Below, piece by piece: positions 1-7,646 of a stretch of DNA of 20,832 bases. Origin of the DNA: an uncultured Helcococcus sp. (lineage in GTDB: Bacteria; Bacillota; Clostridia; Tissierellales; Peptoniphilaceae); assembly GCF_946998255.1 (NCBI RefSeq), contig NZ_CAMPYN010000019.1, positions 1 through 20,832 on the forward strand, read 5' to 3'. The position numbers and the translations under genes were made by a program. Numbering within the stretch: the stretch's first letter is position 1; every line of letters begins with the position of its first letter. The notes beneath the pieces were generated by a model, which did no database searches, had not been told where the DNA came from, and saw nothing but the letters and a program-made list of their open reading frames with translations.

Positions 1-1289
1 CTAAGGTCATAGTGGGTTAAATATGGATACTTGTCCCAGACTTCATCCAAAATAGTTTTATCAAGGTCTAAGTTTTTTTGTTCCTGGTCAAAGTACTCAG
101 GATATACACTTACTCCAAGATCAATCTGTCCTGAATCCGGTCTTTCCTTATTTAATATCATCCTAAATAGACTAGTCTTACCACTACCATTGGCACCGAT
201 AAGGCCAACTTTTTCACTTCTGTAGATATTGAATGAAATATCTTCGTATAGTGAATTGCTTCCAAAAGATTTACTTATATCTTGAACTTTTAAGACATCT
301 TCTCCAGAAACCTTTTTCGGATGAAATTCTAAGGCCATGGACTCATCATAATTATCAGGCTTTTTAAGGACTTTCATCTTATCTAAAAGCTTTTGTCTTG
401 ACCTTGATTGGGCGATCCCTCTTTTTCTCAAGGACCCACCCTGGCTGGCAAATCTCTGTATGATTTCCTCTTGCCTTTCTATCTCTCTTTGCTGGTTTTC
501 ATATTGTCTTTTTTCTATTTCAATTTCTTTTTTTCTTCTTTCAATGAAGTTTGTGTAATTGGTATTGTAGACCTTCAAGCTACCATTTTCTAATAAAAAT
601 ATTTTCTTGGCTACCTGGTCTAAAAAATACCTGTCATGAGATATGAACACCACTATTTTTTTTGATTCTTTTATAAAGTTTTCTACAAAACTTATAGTAT
701 TTAAATCTAAATGGTTGGTAGGTTCGTCCAACAAAAGGACATCAGCATCAGATATCAACAATTTAGCCAATTCAATTCTTGATTTCTCTCCACCAGACAA
801 GTGGTCTATTTTGTCATCAAACCTATCCTTAGAAAAACCCATTCCTACTAGGACTGACTCTATCTTGTTTTCGAAATATTGACCACCCAAATCAGTATAC
901 TTATCAAGTTTTTCAGCGTATTTAATTGTATTGGCCTCTAAATTTTCTAGGTCACTATGGTCATTTAATTTTTCTTCCAAGTCTTTTAACTCTTTTTCTA
1001 AATCATGGATATATGAAAAAACTTCTAACATTTCTTCAAATATTGTTTTACTACTTGAAAGACTTATATTTTGAAGCATATAACCTATTTTTAGGCCGTT
1101 TTTTATGTAAATACTCCCTTGGTAGTCATCATCTTTTCCAGAAAGTATGTTAAACAAGCTGGTTTTACCCGCTCCATTTGGGCCGACTATACCAACTTTA
1201 TCATTTTTATCAATATGAAAACTTACATCTGAAAAGATTTCATCAGCCCCAAAGGACTTCCCTAGTTTACTAACTGTAATTTCTGCCAT
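1..1289 (-). CDS. ABC-F family ATPase (partial, C-terminus outside window)
   Basis: A soluble twin-ATPase protein of the ABC-F family; family members bind the ribosome near the E site and modulate translation or give antibiotic protection. The start ATG is at 1289-1287 and the frame is open to the window edge, giving about 429 visible residues. The first ATPase domain shows Walker A GPNGAGKT at residues 36-43, signature LSGGE at 164-168 and Walker B DEPTNHLD at 188-195 (the NHLD form is typical of ABC-F), followed by an H-loop in ISHDR. A charged Arg/Lys/Glu-rich linker of about 80 residues (the P-site tRNA interaction segment) follows. The second domain's Walker A GANGSGKT is at 365-372; its signature and Walker B lie beyond position 1. 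There are no membrane segments. I cannot say which ABC-F subfamily it is; the linker looks like the housekeeping YdiF/Uup type, but resistance ABC-F proteins are not excluded. Confidence 0.93.
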   Translation of the reverse strand, partial: MAEITVSKLGKSFGADEIFSDVSFHIDKNDKVGIVGPNGAGKTSLFNILSGKDDDYQGSIYIKNGLKIGYMLQNISLSSSKTIFEEMLEVFSYIHDLEKELKDLEEKLNDHSDLENLEANTIKYAEKLDKYTDLGGQYFENKIESVLVGMGFSKDRFDDKIDHLSGGEKSRIELAKLLISDADVLLLDEPTNHLDLNTISFVENFIKESKKIVVFISHDRYFLDQVAKKIFLLENGSLKVYNTNYTNFIERRKKEIEIEKRQYENQQREIERQEEIIQRFASQGGSLRKRGIAQSRSRQKLLDKMKVLKKPDNYDESMALEFHPKKVSGEDVLKVQDISKSFGSNSLYEDISFNIYRSEKVGLIGANGSGKTSLFRMILNKERPDSGQIDLGVSVYPEYFDQEQKNLDLDKTILDEVWDKYPYLTHYDL

Positions 1290-1326
1290 AAATACCTCTT
1301 TGATATTATAACATTTAAAAACAAAA

Positions 1327-1352
1327 AGAGTGCAGTCTATAAACAGCACTCT
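1327..1352 (-). terminator. rho-independent terminator after rex
   Basis: AGAGTGC (1327-1333) pairs with GCACTCT (1346-1352) around a 12-base loop. On the minus strand the stem is followed by CTTTTTGTTTTT. It lies 8 bases past the rex stop and before the ABC-F start, so it should end the rex transcript. Confidence 0.75.
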
Positions 1353-1359
1353 CTTATTC

Positions 1360-1986
1360 TTATCCTTCGTATTGGTCTGGGTTTCCCATATAGTAAATCA
1401 AGGTATATAAGGAATCACTTATTTGAATATTTTCAATTGGAATATTAGATTTAATATCTAAACTTTGTGGTACAAAATTCCAAATTCCTTTAATATTTTT
1501 TCCTTCAACCATATCTACTACGTCTTGAGCAGCCTCTTTTGGAACTGTCAAGACTAGGATATCAACGTCATTACTATTAAGGAAATCTTCAAGTTTATCA
1601 ACACTTTTTACCTTAACACCGTCAATTTCTTTTTCTTTTAAGTCAAAGACTCCTATTATGTTAAATTCATTTGTTTCAAAACCTGAATAGTTATATAAGG
1701 CTTGACCTATTCTACCGTAACCAACGATAACTACATTGAATGAATTGTTTAATCCAATTATTTCATATATAGAGTTTTTTAATTCACTAACTCTATATCC
1801 ATACCCTTGTTGTCCAAAACCACCAAAATGGTTTAAATCTTGTCTAATTTGTGAAGCTGTAAAACCTGTAATTTCACTCAATTGTTTTGATGAAATTTTT
1901 TCTACACCATCTTTTTCTAAAGTTTGTAAGTAATAGAAATATTTTGGTAATCTTCTAACAACTGCAGGGGAGACTTTATTTTTCAT
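1360..1986 (-). CDS. rex: redox-sensing transcriptional repressor Rex
   Basis: A dimeric repressor that senses the NADH/NAD+ ratio and controls fermentation and respiration genes in Gram-positive bacteria. The 208-residue length is normal for the family. Residues 1-80 form the winged-helix DNA-binding domain, including the Rex signature FGGFGQQGYGY (54-64); most Rex proteins have R where this one has the second Q. The Rossmann NADH-binding motif GYGRIG is at 89-94, and the C-terminal helix that swaps between subunits contains SDSLYTLIYYM. The start is well supported by AGGAGG seven bases before the ATG. It is transcribed alone or by read-through from phoR, 131 bases upstream, and is closed by a hairpin downstream. 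Only a poor half-site resembling a Rex operator (TTGTGAA, plus-strand 2083-2077) was seen upstream, so autoregulation is not shown. Confidence 0.96.
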   Translation of the reverse strand: MKNKVSPAVVRRLPKYFYYLQTLEKDGVEKISSKQLSEITGFTASQIRQDLNHFGGFGQQGYGYRVSELKNSIYEIIGLNNSFNVVIVGYGRIGQALYNYSGFETNEFNIIGVFDLKEKEIDGVKVKSVDKLEDFLNSNDVDILVLTVPKEAAQDVVDMVEGKNIKGIWNFVPQSLDIKSNIPIENIQISDSLYTLIYYMGNPDQYEG

Positions 1987-2031
1987 TGGCTCCTCCTTTT
2001 TTAAATTTTATATGATAAAAAATAAACTTTC

Positions 2032-2060
2032 ATTATATATATTTTAACATATATTAACTA
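2032..2060 (-). promoter_or_regulatory. candidate rex promoter (-10 box)
   Basis: A perfect TATAAT lies on the minus strand at 2037-2032, 46 bases before the rex ATG. The -35 region 17 bases upstream (TAGTTA) is poor, and the whole area is AT-rich, so a chance match is possible. Confidence 0.35.
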
Positions 2061-2117
2061 ACTTTGCCTAGTTTTTCACAAGTTTTTGCTGTGTAAGATT
2101 TAGGATAATGCAAGTTA

Positions 2118-3173
2118 TTATTCTTTATCAAGAGGAGAATTGCTTTTGTATTCTGGAAATATTAAGGTAAATTCTGATCCCTTACCCAATTCACTGGTTA
2201 ATAAAATTCTTCCATCATGAAGGTTTACCACATTTTTTACAATTGAAAGACCTAGTCCTGTACCAGTCTTGTTTCCCCTTGATTTATCAGCTACGTAAAA
2301 TCTTTCAAAGATTCTTTCTTGGTCTTCTTTTGAAATACCTATTCCATTATCTTTAAATACAAGGTAAATTTCATCATCCTTTGTGTAAGTATCAATTCTT
2401 AATTCTGGATTTTCATCTGAAGAATATTTAATAGCATTTGACACTAGATTCCTTATAAGATCATAAATAAGTCTTTCATGACCATAGAAATTTATTTTTT
2501 TATAGTCATATATTATAGTGAAATCTTTTTTATCAAGATAATGATCCACTGAATCTATTACTTCAATTATCAATTCACCTAGGTCAAAATTTATAAAACT
2601 CTCGGATTTTATTTGATTGCTATCCATTTTTGAAAGCTGGATGGTTTGATCAATCAATTCTAACAACCTATTTCCCTCTTTCAAAATCCTCCCTGCAAAG
2701 ACTTCTACCTGGTCATCTTGAACCATTCCTGTAGCTATAAGCTCTGCATAGCCATTTATGGAAGTGAGTGGACTTTTCAACTCATGACTCACATTAGCCG
2801 TAAAATCTCTTCTCAATTCTGTTTTTTCTGATAATTTTTTCAAGGCTAACTTAATTTCATCTGCACTATAACCATAATTTCTAAGCAGGTCATAAACTTC
2901 AAGTTTTTGCCTATCCTCTACCGATCTTGGCACATCTTTTTCTAAAACTTTATTGGCAACATATTCCGTAAAACTGTTTAAGGGTTTTATAACTACTTTA
3001 ACAATGGCTCTCCTTGCCAAGTATGATAAAGATATTATGGCTAAAATAATTATAAGGCTAGTAGTAAATGTATTTAGCCCACTAATATATGGATAATAAT
3101 TTTTTAATATAAAAAGAAATAGAAAAAATATAGTAAGCGTAGTTGCTATTATCCAATAAACTCTTTTTTTCAT
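2118..3173 (-). CDS. phoR: PhoR-type sensor histidine kinase
   Basis: A membrane histidine kinase that phosphorylates the adjacent response regulator under phosphate limitation. Two membrane segments (about residues 6-24 and 36-56) are joined by only about 11 extracellular residues, so no external sensor domain exists. Residues 59-117 are a HAMP-like/helical connector without a recognisable PAS domain. The phospho-acceptor is H130 in VSHELKSPL. The ATPase domain has the N box around N246 (NLVSNAIKY), G1 DNGIGI (275-280), F box FERF (289-292) and G2 GTGLGLS (304-310). The 351-residue length suits a PAS-less PhoR. It is the last gene of the pst operon, one base after phoB, with its ribosome binding site (GGAG) inside the end of phoB. 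Assignment to phosphate sensing rests on this position; signal input probably comes through PstSCAB and PhoU. Confidence 0.9.
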   Translation of the reverse strand: MKKRVYWIIATTLTIFFLFLFILKNYYPYISGLNTFTTSLIIILAIISLSYLARRAIVKVVIKPLNSFTEYVANKVLEKDVPRSVEDRQKLEVYDLLRNYGYSADEIKLALKKLSEKTELRRDFTANVSHELKSPLTSINGYAELIATGMVQDDQVEVFAGRILKEGNRLLELIDQTIQLSKMDSNQIKSESFINFDLGELIIEVIDSVDHYLDKKDFTIIYDYKKINFYGHERLIYDLIRNLVSNAIKYSSDENPELRIDTYTKDDEIYLVFKDNGIGISKEDQERIFERFYVADKSRGNKTGTGLGLSIVKNVVNLHDGRILLTSELGKGSEFTLIFPEYKSNSPLDKE

Positions 3174-3174
3174 A

Positions 3175-3852
3175 TTATTCTCCTAATTTATAGCCTACAT
3201 TTCTTACAGTTTTTATTAATTCTCCTTTTTTACCAAGTTTTTGTCTAAGAGTCCTAACATGAACATCTATAGTCCTAGTTTCTCCTGCATAGTCAAAACC
3301 CCATACCTGTTCCATTAATTTATTTCTACTTATAACAATATTTTTATTTTCCATTAGGTAATAAAGCATTTCAAATTCCTTATAAGTAAGAATAACCTCT
3401 TCACCTTCTACAAAAACTTTTCTTTTTTTATAGTCAATTAAAACATCTTCATAATCTATAACAGATACACTAGCGTCATTTTGAGGAACTCTTCTTAGGA
3501 GAGCCTTTATCCTAGAAATAGTTTCTAAAACACCAAAAGGCTTTGTAATATAGTCGTCAGCTCCCATGTCAAGACCCTTAACCTTGTCAAACTCATTATC
3601 TTTAGCTGTAATAATAATAACTGGGATATCCTTGTAATCTTCACTTTCTCGCAATTCTTTTAATATTTGATAACCATCTTTGCCATCTAGCATAAGGTCT
3701 AAAAGTATCAAGGATGGATTTACTTCTTTTATATTTGCGAAAAAAGATTCGTAGCCTGGATATCCAAATCCCCTATACCCATTATTATTAAGCGCATAAA
3801 CTAATAGGTCTCTTATATTTTGATCATCTTCAACTACTACTATATTACGCAT
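3175..3852 (-). CDS. phoB: PhoB/PhoP-type response regulator (OmpR family)
   Basis: A DNA-binding response regulator of the phosphate regulon, called PhoB in Proteobacteria and PhoP in Bacillus. The receiver domain (residues 1-120) shows the acidic pair D9/D10, phospho-acceptor D52 in LLDLML, T82 in IITA and K104 in KPF. The OmpR-type winged helix occupies about 130-225, with the transactivation/recognition segment ETRTIDVHVRTLRQKLG (191-207) and the ending TVRNVGYKL. The 225-residue length is typical. The start is supported by AGGAGA eight bases before the ATG; phoU ends 8 bases upstream, so translation is closely linked. The 11-bp-spaced hexamers upstream of pstS are the expected binding site for this protein, which suggests autoregulation of the operon. 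Confidence 0.93.
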   Translation of the reverse strand: MRNIVVVEDDQNIRDLLVYALNNNGYRGFGYPGYESFFANIKEVNPSLILLDLMLDGKDGYQILKELRESEDYKDIPVIIITAKDNEFDKVKGLDMGADDYITKPFGVLETISRIKALLRRVPQNDASVSVIDYEDVLIDYKKRKVFVEGEEVILTYKEFEMLYYLMENKNIVISRNKLMEQVWGFDYAGETRTIDVHVRTLRQKLGKKGELIKTVRNVGYKLGE

Positions 3853-3860
3853 TTCTTCTC

Positions 3861-4511
3861 CTATTTTTTATAATTTTTTGCAGTTATTGAATAATAAACC
3901 TCTTCCGCTATATTTTCAGCGTGGTCACCTATTCTTTCTAAATATTTAGCAATCAAGAAAATATCTAGAGAATTTTTGGTTGCAAATCTTTCTTCTTTGA
4001 TATCATTTATAACTTCTTCTCTAACCTTGTAGAAATATTCATCTACCTGATCATCCCTTGTCAATACTTGTTCTGTCAAGTCTAGGTCTCCAGATAAGTA
4101 GGCTGTCAAAGTATCTTCTAGCATTTTTATAGTAATGGCTGCCATACCCTTGATAGAACCTAAGTCGCTAGGCTCATATGACCTATTATTTAACTTAAGT
4201 ATCAAGTAAGAAATATCCGCAGCTTGGTCACCTATTCTTTCCAAGTCATTAATCATTTTCATTGTTGTAGTTACAAATCTAAAGTCCGATGCTACAGGTT
4301 TTTCAGTAAGTAATATGGTAAGGGCTAAAGATTCAATTTCAGCTTCCATCTTATTTATTTCAGCATCAGCTTCGTAAACTTCCTTAGCTAACTCTACATC
4401 TTTTTCTTCAAGGGCTCTAATAGCATTTTCAATAGATCCTGTTACTAATTTACCCATTTCTATTAATAAATCATCTAAATTATTTAGTTTTTCTTCAAAT
4501 CTAAGTCTCAT
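3861..4511 (-). CDS. phoU: phosphate transport/signalling protein PhoU
   Basis: A cytoplasmic all-helical protein, built from two similar three-helix bundles, that links the Pst transporter to PhoR and damps phosphate uptake. The repeated metal-binding-type motifs are visible: MINDLERIGDQAADI in the first half and AKYLERIGDHAENIAEEV near the C-terminus. I place the start at the ATG at 4511-4509 (MRLRF...), not at an in-frame ATG at 4604. The later start has GGAGGG four bases upstream, gives the usual length of 216 residues, and leaves a 10-base gap after pstB; the earlier one would overlap pstB by 83 bases and add 31 atypical residues. Confidence 0.93.
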   Translation of the reverse strand: MRLRFEEKLNNLDDLLIEMGKLVTGSIENAIRALEEKDVELAKEVYEADAEINKMEAEIESLALTILLTEKPVASDFRFVTTTMKMINDLERIGDQAADISYLILKLNNRSYEPSDLGSIKGMAAITIKMLEDTLTAYLSGDLDLTEQVLTRDDQVDEYFYKVREEVINDIKEERFATKNSLDIFLIAKYLERIGDHAENIAEEVYYSITAKNYKK

Positions 4512-4521
4512 TTGCCCTCCA

Positions 4522-5301
4522 TTAACCAAATCTACCTGAAATATAGTTTTCTGTTCTTTCTTCTTTTGGATTGTTGAATATATTTTGAGTTGTGTCATAT
4601 TCAATCAATTCTCCTAAGTAAAAGAAGGCTGTCCTATCAGATATCCTTGCCGCCTGACTCATAGAGTGGGTTACTATAATAATAGTATAATCTTTTTTCA
4701 ACTCTTCCATCAAGTCTTCTATCTTAGAAGTTGCTATCGGGTCTAGAGCAGATGTTGGCTCATCCATCAATATAACCCTTGGTTGCAAGGCTATAGCCCT
4801 AGCAATACATAGTCTTTGTTGCTGACCACCTGAAAGATTTGTACCTAATTTATTTAGGTCATCTTTTACTTCATCCCATAGGGCTGCTTTTTTCAAGGAG
4901 TCTTCAACAACCCTGTCTAAGATTTTTTTATCTTTTATTCCTTGGACTCTTAAACCATAGACTACATTGTCATAAATACTCATTGGGAATGGGTTAGCTT
5001 GTTGGAATACCATCCCTACTTCTGTCCTAAGCTCAACCACGTCCATATTGCTGCCTTTAATATCTTTATCACCTTCTAAAAGAATTTTACCTTCTACCCT
5101 GCAACCTTCAATTAAGTCATTCATCCTATTTAAACATCTTAATAAGGTGGATTTTCCACAACCTGAAGGTCCTATAAAGGCTGTAACCTGGTTGGCAGGT
5201 ATGTCCATAGTAATCCCTTTTAGAGCTTGGAAATCATTGTAGTAAAGATCTAAATCTTCTATTCTAAACATTACATTATCGTCTTTTATCTTTTCTACCA
5301 T
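4522..5301 (-). CDS. pstB: phosphate ABC transporter ATP-binding protein PstB
   Basis: The ATPase subunit that drives high-affinity phosphate import by PstSCAB. All family motifs are present: Walker A GPSGCGKST, Q-loop in GMVFQQANPFPMSIYDNV (PFPMSIYDN is characteristic of PstB), signature LSGGQQQRLCIARA, Walker B VILMDEPTSALD and H-loop IVTHSM. I choose the ATG at 5301 because AAGGA stands seven bases before it. An in-frame ATG at 5316 would overlap the end of pstA and has no ribosome binding site. From 5301 the protein is 259 residues, normal for PstB. The pstA stop codon lies two bases upstream, so the two genes are tightly coupled. Confidence 0.96.
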   Translation of the reverse strand: MVEKIKDDNVMFRIEDLDLYYNDFQALKGITMDIPANQVTAFIGPSGCGKSTLLRCLNRMNDLIEGCRVEGKILLEGDKDIKGSNMDVVELRTEVGMVFQQANPFPMSIYDNVVYGLRVQGIKDKKILDRVVEDSLKKAALWDEVKDDLNKLGTNLSGGQQQRLCIARAIALQPRVILMDEPTSALDPIATSKIEDLMEELKKDYTIIIVTHSMSQAARISDRTAFFYLGELIEYDTTQNIFNNPKEERTENYISGRFG

Positions 5302-5303
5302 TT

Positions 5304-6578
5304 TTATTCCTTCCATTTTTTATTTAATCTACTTGTAATTATCTTAACTGAAATATTTAATACAAGTGTTATAGCCAATACGATTATCGAAATAGCAGAT
5401 GCTAGTTCAAAGTTTGGTTGCTCACCACTCATGACTGACCAGATTTGAACAGCTAATGATGTTGCTCTTCCGGTAATTTGTGGTTGGTCTGATACAAAGG
5501 TACCCATTGTAAATAGCAAGGCTGCTGATTCCCCTATTATACGAGAAACTGATAATAGAACAGCTGTAAGTATACCTGCCAAGGCATTCGGTAATACAAC
5601 CTTAAATACTGTTTGAGTTTCTGTTGCACCTAGGGCCAAAGATCCCATTCTTAATTTGTTCGGAACTGCTATAAGTGCCTCTTCTGTTTGCCTTATAATA
5701 ACTGGTAAAATAACAACTACCATGGTCAAGGCACCCAGTAAGATATTTGGTGTAGTCGCTCCAAAAAGAGCTGTAAATGGGAAGAATACAACCATACCCA
5801 TTAAACCAAATACTATTGAAGGAACCGCATTAAGCATTTCTATACATGATCTCATAAATTGTGTAAGTTTATTGTCTGGAGCTAATTCATTTAAGTAAAT
5901 AGCTGCAAATATTCCTATAGGTAAGGCAAATAAAAGAGTTAGCCCTATCAACATAAGGGTTGCTTGAAGTGATCCCCTTATACCTCCTGCCTGGTTTTGG
6001 TAATTCATAGATACTAGGGTCGATCCGTTAGCATCTAGACTTCCAACCATGGATTGGGCATTTTGCTTAGCCTTTATACCTGCTGACTGAACTTTATCAT
6101 CAGTTGTTCTAAAGCTAATCCTATCAACATTTACCCTGCCTATTTCTTGCTTTTGTCCTTTTGTTTCTCCGGCTATAGCATTTACTGCAGTATTTAAAGG
6201 AGAATTTTCATCTATATAACTTACAAGGATTAAACTTGTTTTGGAAGAATCTACAGCATCCTCAACTGCAAAACCAAATTTTTCAGAAAAATATTCATTT
6301 TCAGATAAATTGTCCGGTTTTGTAAAGCTTCCCGCCTTACCATCTTCAAAGTTAACCATATAATTTGTTTTATGGTAGTTTCCCTTGATCAAATCCCAAG
6401 ACAAGCTATCCCATCCTCTGTTGAATACATAAACAAAAACAGAACCTAAAACAAATATGGCTATGGCTATAGACAAGTAGGTCATAAAATTTCTTATTCC
6501 ATCACTTATCTTTCTCTTTTTAGTCATTCCCCTGTGGGTGCTTATTGAAGCTAATTGTAAATTATCTTGATTATTCAT
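5304..6578 (-). CDS. pstA: phosphate ABC transporter permease PstA, with large extra loop
   Basis: A membrane permease subunit of the Pst importer. The C-terminal 200 residues are a standard PstA: five predicted membrane segments and the cytoplasmic EAA loop (residues 299-330, core GSLALGA) that docks on PstB. At 424 residues the protein is over 100 longer than a typical PstA. The extra length lies between the first membrane segment (about 33-52) and the second (about 204-228): an extracytoplasmic region of about 150 residues, polar with scattered beta-like stretches (e.g. RVNVDRISFRTTD), matching no domain I recognise. The start overlaps the pstC end by 8 bases and has AGGAGG eight bases upstream; a later ATG (M18) is less likely. 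Confidence 0.93.
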   Translation of the reverse strand: MNNQDNLQLASISTHRGMTKKRKISDGIRNFMTYLSIAIAIFVLGSVFVYVFNRGWDSLSWDLIKGNYHKTNYMVNFEDGKAGSFTKPDNLSENEYFSEKFGFAVEDAVDSSKTSLILVSYIDENSPLNTAVNAIAGETKGQKQEIGRVNVDRISFRTTDDKVQSAGIKAKQNAQSMVGSLDANGSTLVSMNYQNQAGGIRGSLQATLMLIGLTLLFALPIGIFAAIYLNELAPDNKLTQFMRSCIEMLNAVPSIVFGLMGMVVFFPFTALFGATTPNILLGALTMVVVILPVIIRQTEEALIAVPNKLRMGSLALGATETQTVFKVVLPNALAGILTAVLLSVSRIIGESAALLFTMGTFVSDQPQITGRATSLAVQIWSVMSGEQPNFELASAISIIVLAITLVLNISVKIITSRLNKKWKE

Positions 6579-7557
6579 TAGCTATCCCTCCTATCTTCCT
6601 TTTTACTAGTTGAATAGATAGGTTTGTAATTAATACAATTATCATCAATACAATACCTACTGAAAATCTTATATCATAGTCTATACCTGATGTTTCGTGC
6701 AAGCCAGAAAGCATGGTTGATGTAAGTGTCCTAGTAGTGTCAAATAGGTTAAAACTTGGTCCAACCATGGCATTACCAGCTACCATTGAAACAGCAGTAG
6801 CTTCACCAAAGGCCCTACCTAAACCTAAAATTAATCCTGCAAAAATACCTGATTTAGCGGCTGTTAAAACTAATTTAAAATTGGTTTGAGTTTTAGATGC
6901 TCCCAAGGCTAAAGATCCTAATTCTATATTTTTATCTACTGCGGCTATAGCATTAATAGCTATTGATGTAATAGTTGGATAAATCATGATTGCCAATAGC
7001 AAAGCTACTGTCAAGGTTGAGAGTCCCCCGTGGGTTGTTTGTCCAAATAGACCAGCTATATTATCTACTAAATTACTTATATTTGCAGCAGCAAAAACCC
7101 CGTAAACTACTGAAGGTATAGCTGCTAGTAGTTCAACAACACTGGTGAAAAACATTCTTAACTTTTTAGGTGCAACTTTTACTATAAATAAGGCACTTAG
7201 AACTGAAATTGGAAAAGCTAAAATAGCTGCCAAAAACGCAGATATAAGTGTATTAATTATAATAAATCCTACTCCGTAAACAGCTGGGTTTTGGTCAGGT
7301 CTCCAAGTCATTCCTGTTAAAAAACTAAAGATGTTTTGTTGTTGACTTGATCCTCCTGCTTGTCCATAGCTTGGTAAAAATGGTCCTATCCCTTTTTTAC
7401 CAACAAAGAAAAATATAAGGATTATCATTATGGCAGAAATAATAGCAGCCAATAGAAATGAATACCTAAAAAACTTATCTGTATTTTCCCTTCTTTTTCT
7501 TGAGGATGCACTAATTTCATCTCGTATATTTACGAAACTACTATCTTTTTCTTTCAT
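6571..7557 (-). CDS. pstC: phosphate ABC transporter permease PstC
   Basis: The second membrane permease subunit of the Pst importer. At 328 residues it has about six membrane segments: one at 32-52, then a loop with a Gly/Ser/Gln-rich stretch at 66-75, then the transport core from about 95. The EAA-type loop is at about 203-232 with GSLALGASKTQ, closely parallel to that of PstA. The ATG at 7557 has AAGGAG six bases upstream. It follows pstS after 89 bases containing a terminator-like hairpin, and overlaps pstA by 8 bases, so pstC-pstA translation is coupled. Confidence 0.94.
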   Translation of the reverse strand: MKEKDSSFVNIRDEISASSRKRRENTDKFFRYSFLLAAIISAIMIILIFFFVGKKGIGPFLPSYGQAGGSSQQQNIFSFLTGMTWRPDQNPAVYGVGFIIINTLISAFLAAILAFPISVLSALFIVKVAPKKLRMFFTSVVELLAAIPSVVYGVFAAANISNLVDNIAGLFGQTTHGGLSTLTVALLLAIMIYPTITSIAINAIAAVDKNIELGSLALGASKTQTNFKLVLTAAKSGIFAGLILGLGRAFGEATAVSMVAGNAMVGPSFNLFDTTRTLTSTMLSGLHETSGIDYDIRFSVGIVLMIIVLITNLSIQLVKRKIGGIANE

Positions 7558-7589
7558 GTGGTCTCCTTCAAATTTTTGTAATATTTGAA

Positions 7590-7624
7590 AAATAGGGGTA
7601 GCCCATAAGACCTAGCCCCTATTT
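7590..7624 (-). terminator. intra-operon hairpin between pstS and pstC (attenuator or partial terminator)
   Basis: A 9-bp perfect stem, AAATAGGGG (7590-7598) with CCCCTATTT (7616-7624), extends by three more pairs past a bulge. On the minus strand the stem runs into CTATTTTTC. It sits between the binding-protein gene and the permease genes, where partial termination or mRNA stabilisation would let PstS be made in excess of the membrane subunits. Confidence 0.7.
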
Positions 7625-7646
7625 CTTCACTTCTTGTTTTAACTTA

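Noticed and set aside
2066..2098. Possible Rex operator (TTGTGAAAAACTAGGCAA on the minus strand) upstream of rex
   Set aside because: Only one half matches TTGTGAA; the inner bases of the second half do not form the required inverted repeat.
2100..2125. Hairpin at the end of phoR as an operon terminator
   Set aside because: Only a 5-bp AT stem (ATAAT/ATTAT) including the stop codon, with no U-tract; the operon may read through to the terminator after rex.
4512..4604. A 31-residue N-terminal extension of PhoU from an ATG at 4604
   Set aside because: It overlaps pstB by 83 bases, has no ribosome binding site and is atypical; the ATG at 4511 has GGAGGG and gives the family length.
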